Source: Chitinophaga qingshengii
GTDB taxonomy: Bacteria > Bacteroidota > Bacteroidia > Chitinophagales > Chitinophagaceae
Direction: 5' to 3'
Length of the DNA: 64,000 bases
Assembly (NCBI RefSeq): GCF_014529935.1
Contig: NZ_JACVFC010000001.1
Coordinates: 186,001-250,000 of the forward strand
A model generated the notes under the pieces. The model saw nothing but the letters and a program-made list of their open reading frames with translations, made no database searches and was not told the origin of the DNA. Positions 36,511 through 44,295 of this stretch are shown here, piece by piece. Each line of letters opens with the position of its first letter. The stretch's first letter is position 1. The translations under genes and the position numbers were made by a program.

Positions 36511-37104
36511 ATGAAACATCTTATTATTTACGCCCATCCTAATACGGAAAGTTTAAACAGCCTGTTTCGGAAAACCGTTGAAAATACGCTCTTACAACAA
36601 AACCACGAGGTGATCGTCAGGGATTTATACCAGCTTCATTTCGACCCGGTGTTATCCCTTGAAGATATGGCAGGACAACGCGCCGGCATCGTTAGTGAAG
36701 ACGTTTTAAGAGAGCAGGAACACATTGCCTGGGCAGAAGTCATCACTTTTATTTACCCCATATGGTGGACCGGCATGCCCGCTATCATGAAAGGTTATAT
36801 TGACCGGGTATTCAGTTACGGATTTGCGTACCGGTACGATCAGGGTGTACAAAAGGGACTACTCACCGGCAAATCGGCTTATATTATTAATTCGCATGGG
36901 AAATCAAAGGCGGAATATCAGTCAATAGGAATGGATGATGCGTTGAAACTAACCTCAGACAAAGGGATTTATACCTACTGCGGGTTTGATATTAAACGGC
37001 ATTTTTTCTTTGACCGGGCGGATAAGGCGGCGGTGGAGGTGATTGAGGCGTGGAAGGCTGAAATTATTGATGCTTATGCGGTGAGTGAGGCGGTTGTTTC
37101 ATAA
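36511..37104 (+). CDS. NAD(P)H quinone oxidoreductase, flavodoxin-like
   Basis: 197 residues from ATG 36511. Flavodoxin-fold NQO/KefF-type pattern: KHLIIYAHPNTESLNSLF at the N-terminus (FMN phosphate region), HEVIVRDLYQLHFDP, VITFIYPIWWTGMPAIMKGYIDRVFSYGFAY, and a C-terminal YCGFDIKRHFFFD. Members reduce quinones or azo compounds with NAD(P)H. ATG 36511 gives the family N-terminus; earlier codons would precede the promoter. Regulation by the upstream AraC gene is likely from the inverted repeat at its transcription start. Confidence 0.92.
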   Translation: MKHLIIYAHPNTESLNSLFRKTVENTLLQQNHEVIVRDLYQLHFDPVLSLEDMAGQRAGIVSEDVLREQEHIAWAEVITFIYPIWWTGMPAIMKGYIDRVFSYGFAYRYDQGVQKGLLTGKSAYIINSHGKSKAEYQSIGMDDALKLTSDKGIYTYCGFDIKRHFFFDRADKAAVEVIEAWKAEIIDAYAVSEAVVS

Positions 37105-37110
37105 GAGGTG

Positions 37111-37140
37111 CAGCAGGTGTGTGTTGTTGCATACCTGCTG
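37111..37140 (+). terminator. Possible terminator hairpin after the oxidoreductase
   Basis: CAGCAGGT (37111-37118) pairs with ACCTGCTG (37133-37140), 14 nt loop, 6 nt after the stop codon. There is no T run, so it is a weak or Rho-type stop before the CRISPR locus. Confidence 0.45.
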
Positions 37141-37202
37141 TGCTATACATTGTGTAACTGATTGTTGGTGAAGTAAGAAATATTGGTACTTTTTGTTGCG
37201 GT

Positions 37203-37560
37203 ATTTCAATTCGTTATCGTACGATTAAAAACAACATCAGTGTTATGACTGTCACCGGGCAAACAAAATTTCTATTCCTTCAAGTTCAATTAAAACAAGG
37301 AGGCAATTATCTCAAACGCGGATTGTAAAATTCTGCTATTTCAATTCTGCCACGTGCGATTAAAACATGAATTGTTGAAATTTTTCTATAATCATGGAAT
37401 GTTTCAATTCCACCAAGTGCGATTAAAACTCGGGTATGTTTAAATCCGTATAAGGTATAATCTTCATTTCAATTCCACCAGGTGCGATTAAAACCTTGCA
37501 GCGCATTGGAAAGGGTAACATATTCAGCTCTATTTCAATTCCACCGGGTGCGATTAAAAC
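37203..37560 (-). CRISPR. CRISPR array 1 (six repeats, five spacers)
   Basis: Six 29 nt repeats at 37203-37231, 37268-37296, 37338-37366, 37401-37429, 37466-37494 and 37532-37560, separated by spacers of about 34-41 nt. The plus-strand ends are ATTTCAATTC and CGATTAAAAC; the centre is CACCAGGTG or near it. On the minus strand the repeat starts GTTTTAATCG and ends ATTGAAAT, the usual 5' handle of type I-B crRNAs, so transcription is leftward. Repeats are perfect at the right and decay at the left (the first two have 5-8 changes), which places the leader on the right next to the cas7 stop. Confidence 0.97.
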
Positions 37561-37719
37561 CCTTGAAAATCAGTAATATCCTCTCCTACCAGTAAGCGTT
37601 TCAAAAGTTCATCGACCCATTTTCCGCCAAGAAAAGTCGTCGACCTCCAATTGTAAGATTTTACCCGGAGATCGACGACTTATTAAAATAAATTCACTAT
37701 AATCTCATCCAACAACCAC
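37561..37719 (-). promoter_or_regulatory. Leader of CRISPR array 1
   Basis: Non-coding, AT-rich, between the cas7 stop (37720) and the first repeat. It contains a perfect 10 bp inverted repeat, AAGTCGTCGA (37634-37643) and TCGACGACTT (37672-37681), with a 28 nt spacer and a TATTAAAAT tail. The same block appears at the same distance (74 nt between repeat and palindrome) in the second array. It is probably the site of leader-protein or integrase recognition, or part of the crRNA promoter. Confidence 0.7.
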
Positions 37720-38778
37720 TCAATCATACTCATAAGCAGACATCAACTGCACCAATTTAGCCTCTGCTTTTTCCAGCGCATCTACGCTACCTATAGCACC
37801 AGGGACGTAACTCCCTGCAATAGGAGTTACAAAAAAATCTGCTTTGGCGTTTAAATCGATCACCGGTGTCGCCTGTGGCCTTTCCGAATCCTCCCGGAGA
37901 TCGCCACGAATAGCGTAAGTAATTTGATTGGCGTTATCGCTGATGACCAGGGCAACAATACCCATCGGATCAAAGGTGCGTGCTTGGTTGGTAGAAATTC
38001 GCCAGTTGACGATAGCTTTGGCCAAAGCGGGAATAATCTCCTCCCGCTTTTCTTTAGGGCAAATAAGACAACTACCGAATGCGTTTTTACCTTCCTTCCA
38101 ACCTTGTTCCCGAAGTTTGGCTTCTATTTCAGGATACAATTCCGGTTCAAATTTATTTGTTGACACACAGAACAAAGTCCGAAGATCTATCGCCATGTCA
38201 TATACGAAAAGACCGGAAGCCCTTGTCTGGTCTTGAATGAAAGCCCTGTTCGGTAAGGTACGGGCTTTAGAAGTCAGCCATTCCTTCAATTCTTCTTCCG
38301 TCAGTTCCGGTCCCCTTTCCTTACCGGCCGTCCAGTGTACTTTTACCTTGTGACTACCGGTATGGGTGGTACGGTCAAAAGAAATATTCTCCGTAGGATT
38401 GGCAATCCCTCCCAACAGTGGGTGTAATGGGCGCATGGCAGAAATAGACATAGGGCTACGGCGTTTTACAGCCATGATATTCGCTCCGGCTTTCATATAG
38501 CCTCCCAATAGCTGGTCTGCGTATGTTGGATCACAGGGAGAATGTGGTTCCTTTTGATTGGCTTTGTTCTCCTTTTTGTCAACCTCCCAGTTAAAGATGA
38601 TAGCTGCGAATGGCATATTAAGCCCTTCCAGGATAGACCGTTTAATCTGCTGTCCGCTGGAATAAGCCATACGCCTGCCAAACTGAGGATCAAAATAAAA
38701 TTTTTGTCCGTCATTAACAGCAAAAACAGTGTGGGACACATGTCTGAGTCCCCTAAGGTAAATGAATGGTGTATGCAT
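37720..38778 (-). CDS. cas7: CRISPR Cas7-family backbone protein (type I-B-like)
   Basis: 352 residues. The N-terminus FIYLRGLRHVSHTVFAVNDGQ and the segment RRMAYSSGQQIKRSIL are typical of DevR/Csp1-like Cas7 proteins, which coat the crRNA in the Cascade complex. Later parts (TRASGLFVYDMAIDL, NWRISTNQARTFDP) fit the Cas7 RRM fold. It is the last gene of the cas operon, 6 nt after cas8, and runs directly into the leader of array 1. Confidence 0.9.
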   Translation of the reverse strand: MHTPFIYLRGLRHVSHTVFAVNDGQKFYFDPQFGRRMAYSSGQQIKRSILEGLNMPFAAIIFNWEVDKKENKANQKEPHSPCDPTYADQLLGGYMKAGANIMAVKRRSPMSISAMRPLHPLLGGIANPTENISFDRTTHTGSHKVKVHWTAGKERGPELTEEELKEWLTSKARTLPNRAFIQDQTRASGLFVYDMAIDLRTLFCVSTNKFEPELYPEIEAKLREQGWKEGKNAFGSCLICPKEKREEIIPALAKAIVNWRISTNQARTFDPMGIVALVISDNANQITYAIRGDLREDSERPQATPVIDLNAKADFFVTPIAGSYVPGAIGSVDALEKAEAKLVQLMSAYEYD

Positions 38779-38784
38779 ATGAAT

Positions 38785-40083
38785 TTAGCTTTTAGCGGTC
38801 CTGTATGAATATTGAAAACGGATAAGGGTCAGGAACAAGGGGAAATGATCCACCGGCATGATAAGCGTTTCTTCTACAATATTGTAAAAATCATCTGCCT
38901 CGGTTGGTACTTCATCCAACATTGCTTTCAGGTTATCGATAAATTGTTTGCGGGTTTTAGACTCCCGGATTTCCTTGCTGAGCTGGTCTCTGATACTTCG
39001 GCCTTTTTTATCACTTTTAGCAAATTCTTTCAGTGCAATTGCCACTTTATCAGCGAGGTTCAATAGTTCAATTTTATTCAGCATAGCCATTAACCATATT
39101 TTAAAGATTTGAAAATGTTGAGCAGCATCTTTGGAGTAGACAAAATCCTTTCCACGGCCAAAGGGTTTGGGCATATATTCCCGGAGTTCTTTAGGCTCCA
39201 GGGCTTTCAGACCAACAGTTCCCATTTTGCTGGCCGCTTTGAAATCATAGTACGTCGCCAGTGTTGTGATGTGGTTTTCCTTCAGTCCTCCGGGATCATC
39301 TTGTAGAAAGATTTTTCTCCGCCATTCAAACAGTCTCTTTACTTCCGAAACCATGAGGCTAACAAAGCCCAAAGTGGTATTCGTTTGAGAGAGATTATAA
39401 CCATATACAATGATAGACTCCAATCGATGAAACTTTCGGGCCAGCGCAAAAGTCACCTCCGCCCAGGATTCGGTACGAATCGCCAGTTTGCCCATGATCT
39501 TCTCTGCTCTAATCCAATCGTAGTCGTCACAATCCGGGTTTTCTAACCGTTGGCTTACCCAGTTTCCATTCCATGTCTCAATTTGTTTATCTTTCAATCC
39601 TGGTGTCTGCTCCAGATATTTCTTGTATTTCTTCCAGCCTTTATATAAAAATAAGAGTAGTTCCTCATTGTCGATCAGCATTACATATCCACCACTTACT
39701 CCAATACCCAAGGCAGCACCAATCCACGAGGCATAAACATCTTCCCTGTTAATGATGCCGCCGATGCTGGTCAGCTGCCCGGAGGTAGTTGCATCCGTAC
39801 CCAATGCCGGGCCACCCACATAGTTGCCCATATAGACTTTATTCTCATTAATAGACTCCTTTAGCGTTTCCAGCTGTGCCGCTGATTTGCTTTTATACGT
39901 TGCAACAGCTGCCTTAGCCGGAGCATAGTGAAACGGGGAATTGGCAACGTGCATCAGGTGTCCTTCATCCGTGAAAAAACAGGGAAAAAATTTATCGAGA
40001 AAAAAGGTTTCTGCCGTATAACTTTTCGCTTTCTGCCGATTGTAATAGGCGATAAATTTCCTGCCGATATAACTTGTATACAT
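38785..40083 (-). CDS. cas8: CRISPR Cas8-family large subunit (type I-B-like)
   Basis: 432 residues, no recognised short motif; called from position between cas3 and cas7 and from size. The first half is aromatic-rich (IGRKFIAYYNRQ, FFLDKFFPCFF); the second half is helical with a Lys-rich stretch near residue 350-390 that could bind nucleic acid. Cas8b proteins recognise the PAM and recruit Cas3. The small subunit Cas11 is usually made by internal translation of cas8b in I-B systems; no separate gene is present. It lies 2 nt after cas3 and 6 nt before cas7. Confidence 0.8.
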   Translation of the reverse strand: MYTSYIGRKFIAYYNRQKAKSYTAETFFLDKFFPCFFTDEGHLMHVANSPFHYAPAKAAVATYKSKSAAQLETLKESINENKVYMGNYVGGPALGTDATTSGQLTSIGGIINREDVYASWIGAALGIGVSGGYVMLIDNEELLLFLYKGWKKYKKYLEQTPGLKDKQIETWNGNWVSQRLENPDCDDYDWIRAEKIMGKLAIRTESWAEVTFALARKFHRLESIIVYGYNLSQTNTTLGFVSLMVSEVKRLFEWRRKIFLQDDPGGLKENHITTLATYYDFKAASKMGTVGLKALEPKELREYMPKPFGRGKDFVYSKDAAQHFQIFKIWLMAMLNKIELLNLADKVAIALKEFAKSDKKGRSIRDQLSKEIRESKTRKQFIDNLKAMLDEVPTEADDFYNIVEETLIMPVDHFPLFLTLIRFQYSYRTAKS

Positions 40084-40085
40084 AA

Positions 40086-42224
40086 CTATTCCTTTTTTTC
40101 ATCTTTTAACATTAAGCCAAGTTCCTCATATGAAATCCTGGTTTGTTTCACCATAAATGGTTCTGAGCCAACCTCCACCAACTGCGGCAATTTATTAGTC
40201 TTTATGGTGCTCCATTTAATAGGTATTTCCATCTTGCGCCGCTGCTCCCAGTTAGCTTTTTCATACCGGGATCTATCTTCTTCCAGGATACAGGTAAAGC
40301 TATCCGGCTTCATGGCTTCCAGTAAAACAGGATGACGCACATCTGTCAACTCTTTAATCACATATCGGCCATCCCGGTAAATCAGGTGCCTATCTATTTC
40401 CCGTTTGTTTAGGATTGGATATAGTAAATCCAGTTTACCCTGTAAATCACGTTCCAACAATGGGTCTCCATTATCAGGGAGCAAAGCATATGTTTTCTCC
40501 AATATCTCTTTTTCATATGGCCACGGCGAATTGGTAGGCGCCAGCACGTAAATTGGCTTAAGTGTCCCTATATCCTCTATTGTCCGCCAACGGTGTATTC
40601 GCCCCATCCGTTGAATCAACGCATCCAATGGGGCGCATTCAGTAATCATCATATCGAAACTGATATCCAGGCTCACTTCTACCACCTGCGTGGCAATGAC
40701 AATACAAGGTGTTTCCTTTTTGCTATTCATCGCTATCAGCAGTTGCTCTGCCTTTTGCCTAAGCTCTCCATCAAACCGACCATGGACTAATAAGACTGTG
40801 ATATGCGGAAACATCCCCTGGCACATCAAATATGCATCTTGTGCAGCACCAACAGTATTAAAGACCAGTAATACCTTTTCCTTCCCACAAATCGCTGATT
40901 GTATCAGTGAAGGAACCATTGCATCATCTGCTAACTTATAGATACGATGGCGATTATAGTCATCCAGTACTTTCTTAGAAGCCTTCACCTCATACACTTT
41001 TTCCGGTCCGCCCAATATCTCCAGCAAGGCATCATAAAGGCAACCTGGCATCGTTGCTGTACCAAAATGGATACGGCAATGCTGTCTCACCAGGGTCTTC
41101 ACAATTTCTAATACCATAGCCAGGGTAATCCCTGCATAGGTGTGAATTTCATCAAGAATGACATCACATCCTTCCAGATCCAGCAAGGCACATTCAAATC
41201 CCGAAGCCCCCAACACGATGCCGGCAAGTTGATGCGGCGTCATAACTTTAACTGACGCGCCTATCAGAAATGGCGCGAGTCTTTCTTCTTTATCACCTAT
41301 CAACTCAGAAGACCCGTGCTGGATTTCTATATTATTGTTTGGCAGTAGTGTTTTGAGCCGTTCCCACATGGCATTAACAGAGGCCTGGTAGGGCAGCATA
41401 TAGAAAATCCTGCCGTTGCAACGCCGGATCAAAAACTCCGTTTTACCACTACCGGTAGGAAAAGACACGAGGGTGTGTTGCCGCTTGTCACGGGTAGGAT
41501 AAGAAGACAGAGGGTATAACTTGTTTTTCCTACGCTTAGGCAGAGTCGATAGGTCTGGCATTTCAAATAACCTGGACAGTCGTTCCTCCGTCTGGAAAGT
41601 ATATGCTGATGCAAAGTGATCTGCTGCCTTCAGCAATCCCCGCCAGGACGACCATCCATTGGGTCTTTTGCTACAATAGTTCACAACATAACGCAGTGCG
41701 TCTTCTGCCTCCGTCCGGGAAATAACCGGACAATCATATCCAAAATACTCAAGTATATTTCTGCCATGTACACTCCAGGTGTCCCAATCCTCCAGATGCT
41801 GGGCTATCCAATGCGGGTCAACATTATCCAAGTCCTGGACTCCTTGCTTCCGGGGATCATGTTTAACCGAGCGATGATGCGCCACCACCATCTCAATCAG
41901 GGTATTCCATTCCTCTTTAGGAAATGCAGGTAGAAAAGCCAATGATGATAGTTCGTGACGATGGGTGTAGCCCCAACGGAACTCTTCAGCCAGAGAAGGT
42001 GTTGTTGGTCGGGTCAGTGCACGTCGAAAATGGGGATGTGCTTTACCCAGGTCGTGTAGGATACCTCCCTTTCGCGCCAGGTCGCTACAGAATTTCCGGT
42101 ACAAGAGCTTCCCCATGATGCCGATGGCCGCTGCAACATGCTCCAGATGCTGATATAACGGAACCTTTCCATAACGTTTGCTCTTGGCCCATATTTCCTT
42201 CCATTCTTCGGAATCAGTCCTCAT
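40086..42224 (-). CDS. cas3: CRISPR Cas3 HD nuclease-helicase
   Basis: 712 residues from ATG 42224. N-terminal HD nuclease: LYQHLEHV, GILHDLGKAHPHF with the HD pair, and VAHHRSVKHDP. C-terminal SF2 helicase: motif I SFPTGSGKTEF, motif II VILDEIHTYA, motif III FGTATMPG, motif V ATQVVEVSLDISFD, motif VI QRMGRIHRW. It degrades target DNA after Cascade binding. A start at 42281 would overlap cas5 by 68 nt; ATG 42224 overlaps it by 11 nt and begins just before the HD domain, so it is preferred. All catalytic residues that I can see are intact. Confidence 0.95.
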   Translation of the reverse strand: MRTDSEEWKEIWAKSKRYGKVPLYQHLEHVAAAIGIMGKLLYRKFCSDLARKGGILHDLGKAHPHFRRALTRPTTPSLAEEFRWGYTHRHELSSLAFLPAFPKEEWNTLIEMVVAHHRSVKHDPRKQGVQDLDNVDPHWIAQHLEDWDTWSVHGRNILEYFGYDCPVISRTEAEDALRYVVNYCSKRPNGWSSWRGLLKAADHFASAYTFQTEERLSRLFEMPDLSTLPKRRKNKLYPLSSYPTRDKRQHTLVSFPTGSGKTEFLIRRCNGRIFYMLPYQASVNAMWERLKTLLPNNNIEIQHGSSELIGDKEERLAPFLIGASVKVMTPHQLAGIVLGASGFECALLDLEGCDVILDEIHTYAGITLAMVLEIVKTLVRQHCRIHFGTATMPGCLYDALLEILGGPEKVYEVKASKKVLDDYNRHRIYKLADDAMVPSLIQSAICGKEKVLLVFNTVGAAQDAYLMCQGMFPHITVLLVHGRFDGELRQKAEQLLIAMNSKKETPCIVIATQVVEVSLDISFDMMITECAPLDALIQRMGRIHRWRTIEDIGTLKPIYVLAPTNSPWPYEKEILEKTYALLPDNGDPLLERDLQGKLDLLYPILNKREIDRHLIYRDGRYVIKELTDVRHPVLLEAMKPDSFTCILEEDRSRYEKANWEQRRKMEIPIKWSTIKTNKLPQLVEVGSEPFMVKQTRISYEELGLMLKDEKKE

Positions 42225-42783
42225 TACGTATAGGGTTTCCAGTGACTGCCAAACGTCCGTACATGGCGGCATTTTCAACAAACCGATTATAGCCTACTTT
42301 AAACCCGGTATGCTCATCAGCCGGCATGAGCTCGAAGCCTGCAATAACATTGAATGCCTGTTCATCTTTTTCTGCTATAAACTCCGGAAATAACAGGTCC
42401 TCATTGCGACACAGGCAGATGGACTGCTGGAATGCCTTTTCAGCATAGGATAAATTAGAAAAGGCGAGATATAAATTGGGCATTAGCAACACCCCCCTTT
42501 TCAATGTACTTCGGTTATCTTTATAGATACCCTTTTCCTTTTGATATTTAAATCCACCTTTCGACCAGGTTCTTTCCTGTTGAACATCTATCCCACAATA
42601 GTTTAACCGGTGTCTTAGTATCACGTTTCCCCCTTCCTGTAATTCCGGAAAGAACTTTTTTTGCATTCCTGCTATAATAGACGGTGTCAGAAACTGCTGA
42701 CTAAATGTTTCACTGTCTCTTACTGCCGTCCAGGGCTTTATGTACCCGAAAGGGCCGCTATATTTTACTACGTAATATTCCAT
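42214..42783 (-). CDS. cas5: CRISPR Cas5-family protein
   Basis: 189 residues from ATG 42783. The N-terminus YYVVKYSGPFGYIKPWTAV, RDSETFSQQFLTPSI, FFPEL and the segment VILRHRLNYCGIDVQQE are characteristic of the Cas5 subgroup of I-B/PGING-type systems. Cas5 caps the 5' handle of the crRNA in Cascade. The frame extends upstream to 42891 but that part overlaps cas6 and looks out of frame (repeated CGGG codons); ATG 42783 is 8 nt after the cas6 stop. Confidence 0.88.
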   Translation of the reverse strand: MEYYVVKYSGPFGYIKPWTAVRDSETFSQQFLTPSIIAGMQKKFFPELQEGGNVILRHRLNYCGIDVQQERTWSKGGFKYQKEKGIYKDNRSTLKRGVLLMPNLYLAFSNLSYAEKAFQQSICLCRNEDLLFPEFIAEKDEQAFNVIAGFELMPADEHTGFKVGYNRFVENAAMYGRLAVTGNPIRNED

Positions 42784-42791
42784 ATCCGTTT

Positions 42792-43457
42792 CTATTTCAG
42801 TGCACCAAAACCAATACCAGTACAGTTTCCTATGCCCACCTCCCAGGCAAACGCCACCTGTTCCGGCGTACCCTCTACAATGACCGGGCACATGTTCGCC
42901 TTGTTGTTAATAGTTTTATAGGTAATCATTTTTGATCGGGCTTTGGGATAAGCTGTATTGAAGGAAACTGTCACACCTTCATCTGAAAGGCCCGCTAAAC
43001 GGAGCTTACGCTTCAATACTGTGGTCATTTGTTCTCCTGCTTCGGGATCGTCGAATAACAGATGTTTTTCCATTCTATAATCCAGGAATTTCTTTACGAA
43101 CACCGGACTGGCCGGGTAGAACTCTTGTCTGCTCCGGAACTCCGGCGTTTCCATAATGGCTATACCGGTTACGGATATCCCGAAACAGATGACCGGGTCC
43201 TTCTGAATGCCTGCTACAATTCTTTTCACCAATGCTATATCATATGCAGTAATGAAGAAATAGGAATCGTTTCGGGTCTTCAACCCAGTCGATACGATGT
43301 CTACGTTTTGAAACCAGGAGAAGCTGTGCAGGCTTATCTTTCCATGAACTTCGTTATCTGCGCCAATCCACTTGTGAAGCGCGGCAGTTAGAAATACTTG
43401 ATGTTGGTTGAAATAGATAATTTCTTTGCTTTCGTTAACATAAATAATTAAGCGCAT
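42792..43457 (-). CDS. cas6: CRISPR Cas6 pre-crRNA endoribonuclease
   Basis: 221 residues; first gene of the cas operon. The ferredoxin-like start MRLIIYVNESKEIIYFN and the C-terminal glycine-rich loop EVGIGNCTGIGFGAL mark a Cas6 protein. His28 (AALHKWIG) is the likely catalytic residue. The enzyme cuts at the base of the repeat to leave the ATTGAAAT handle. Because both arrays here differ in the repeat centre while the flanking handle is the same, this one protein probably processes both. Confidence 0.92.
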   Translation of the reverse strand: MRLIIYVNESKEIIYFNQHQVFLTAALHKWIGADNEVHGKISLHSFSWFQNVDIVSTGLKTRNDSYFFITAYDIALVKRIVAGIQKDPVICFGISVTGIAIMETPEFRSRQEFYPASPVFVKKFLDYRMEKHLLFDDPEAGEQMTTVLKRKLRLAGLSDEGVTVSFNTAYPKARSKMITYKTINNKANMCPVIVEGTPEQVAFAWEVGIGNCTGIGFGALK

Positions 43458-43869
43458 AGAGAATGTTATTCTGCTATTATTTAATCTCTTTAAAAAGGGA
43501 ATGGAGTCAACAATCCTAGTTTGGGTTTAGGTACACAAACGGGAACAATTGTTATTCTCTTTTATTTGAGAATAAAAGAGCTTCTCCAAAAAATACGGTT
43601 GATAAAATAATTTTAATAATGCTACAGCATAAATCTGTATGGTGTTATCTTTATTAAAATGCCTTTCATCATCATTAAAACGCGTTGGAGTTTAAAAAGT
43701 ACTATATCGCTTTAAACTTTTTTCCAATCACCATCAAACATATGTCATACAAGGATCTACAACAGCTCATCTCAAAATTAATAGCTGTTATGAAATCGAA
43801 TGCACTTGATTTTCCTGAGTGGAATGGTTAGCTATTTTATGTGAGGGGCAGGAAGGGATAACAATTCAA
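43458..43869 (-). promoter_or_regulatory. AT-rich upstream region of the cas operon with nested hairpins
   Basis: Gene-free, clearly AT-rich. Between 43552 and 43580 two inverted repeats overlap: TTATTCTC (43552-43559) with GAGAATAA (43568-43575), and CTCTTTTATT (43557-43566) with AATAAAAGAG (43571-43580), so only one hairpin can form at a time. They lie about 100 bp upstream of the cas6 ATG and could be an operator or an RNA switch in the leader. A 29-codon frame at 43742-43831 (plus strand, MSYKDLQQLISKL) is too short to call. No clear -7 box was found. Confidence 0.5.
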
Positions 43870-44160
43870 ATTTCAGTTCTTAACAGTACAATTAGAACAC
43901 GGACGGCTGTAGGGGTTGATATATGATCGGCGCATTTCAATTCTTCAAGGTGCGATTAAGACTATGTGCTGCGACCCTTTTAGCGCGGCGGCGAATTATT
44001 TCAATTCTCCCATAGTACGATTAAAACGCAGTGTGAAAAACTTTGTTGCGATCCGGCGCGCAGAATTTCAATCCTCCCATAGTACGATTAAAACTGCTCA
44101 GAAGCAATACGGAAAAACGGTGGCAGACGTATTTCAATCCTCCCATAGTACGATTAAAAC
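43870..44160 (-). CRISPR. CRISPR array 2 (four good repeats and one decayed, four spacers)
   Basis: Repeats at 43934-43962, 43998-44027, 44065-44094 and 44131-44160 (29-30 nt) and a decayed copy at 43870-43898 (ATTTCAGTTC start, AATTAGAAC end). Spacers are 35-37 nt. Plus-strand ends are ATTTCAATCC/TC and CGATTAAAAC, as in array 1, but the centre is TCCCATAGTA instead of CACCAGGTG. As in array 1 the right end is perfect, the left end decayed, and transcription is leftward toward cas6. Confidence 0.96.
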
Positions 44161-44295
44161 CCTTACTTCTCAAAAACACACCTCAAAACCCATAAGCATA
44201 TCCAACACATTCCGCTTTATTTTTTGCCACAGACAGTCGTCGATCCCCAATTATACGATTTTCCGCGGTGACCGACGACTTATTAAAATTATTTC
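44161..44295 (-). promoter_or_regulatory. Leader of CRISPR array 2
   Basis: 135 bp between the first repeat and the stop of the DUF5996 gene at 44296. It carries the same element as the array 1 leader: AGTCGTCG (44235-44242) and CGACGACT (44273-44280), again 74 nt from the repeat, the same spacer length and the TATTAAAATT tail. The sequence between the arms is also similar (CCCCAATTATACGATTTTCC against CTCCAATTGTAAGATTTTAC), so the whole block is conserved while the repeat-proximal 74 nt are not. Confidence 0.7.

Noticed and set aside
37203..44160. Self-targeting spacers within the window
   Set aside because: I compared spacers by eye with nearby sequence and found no clear match, but this is not a full search.
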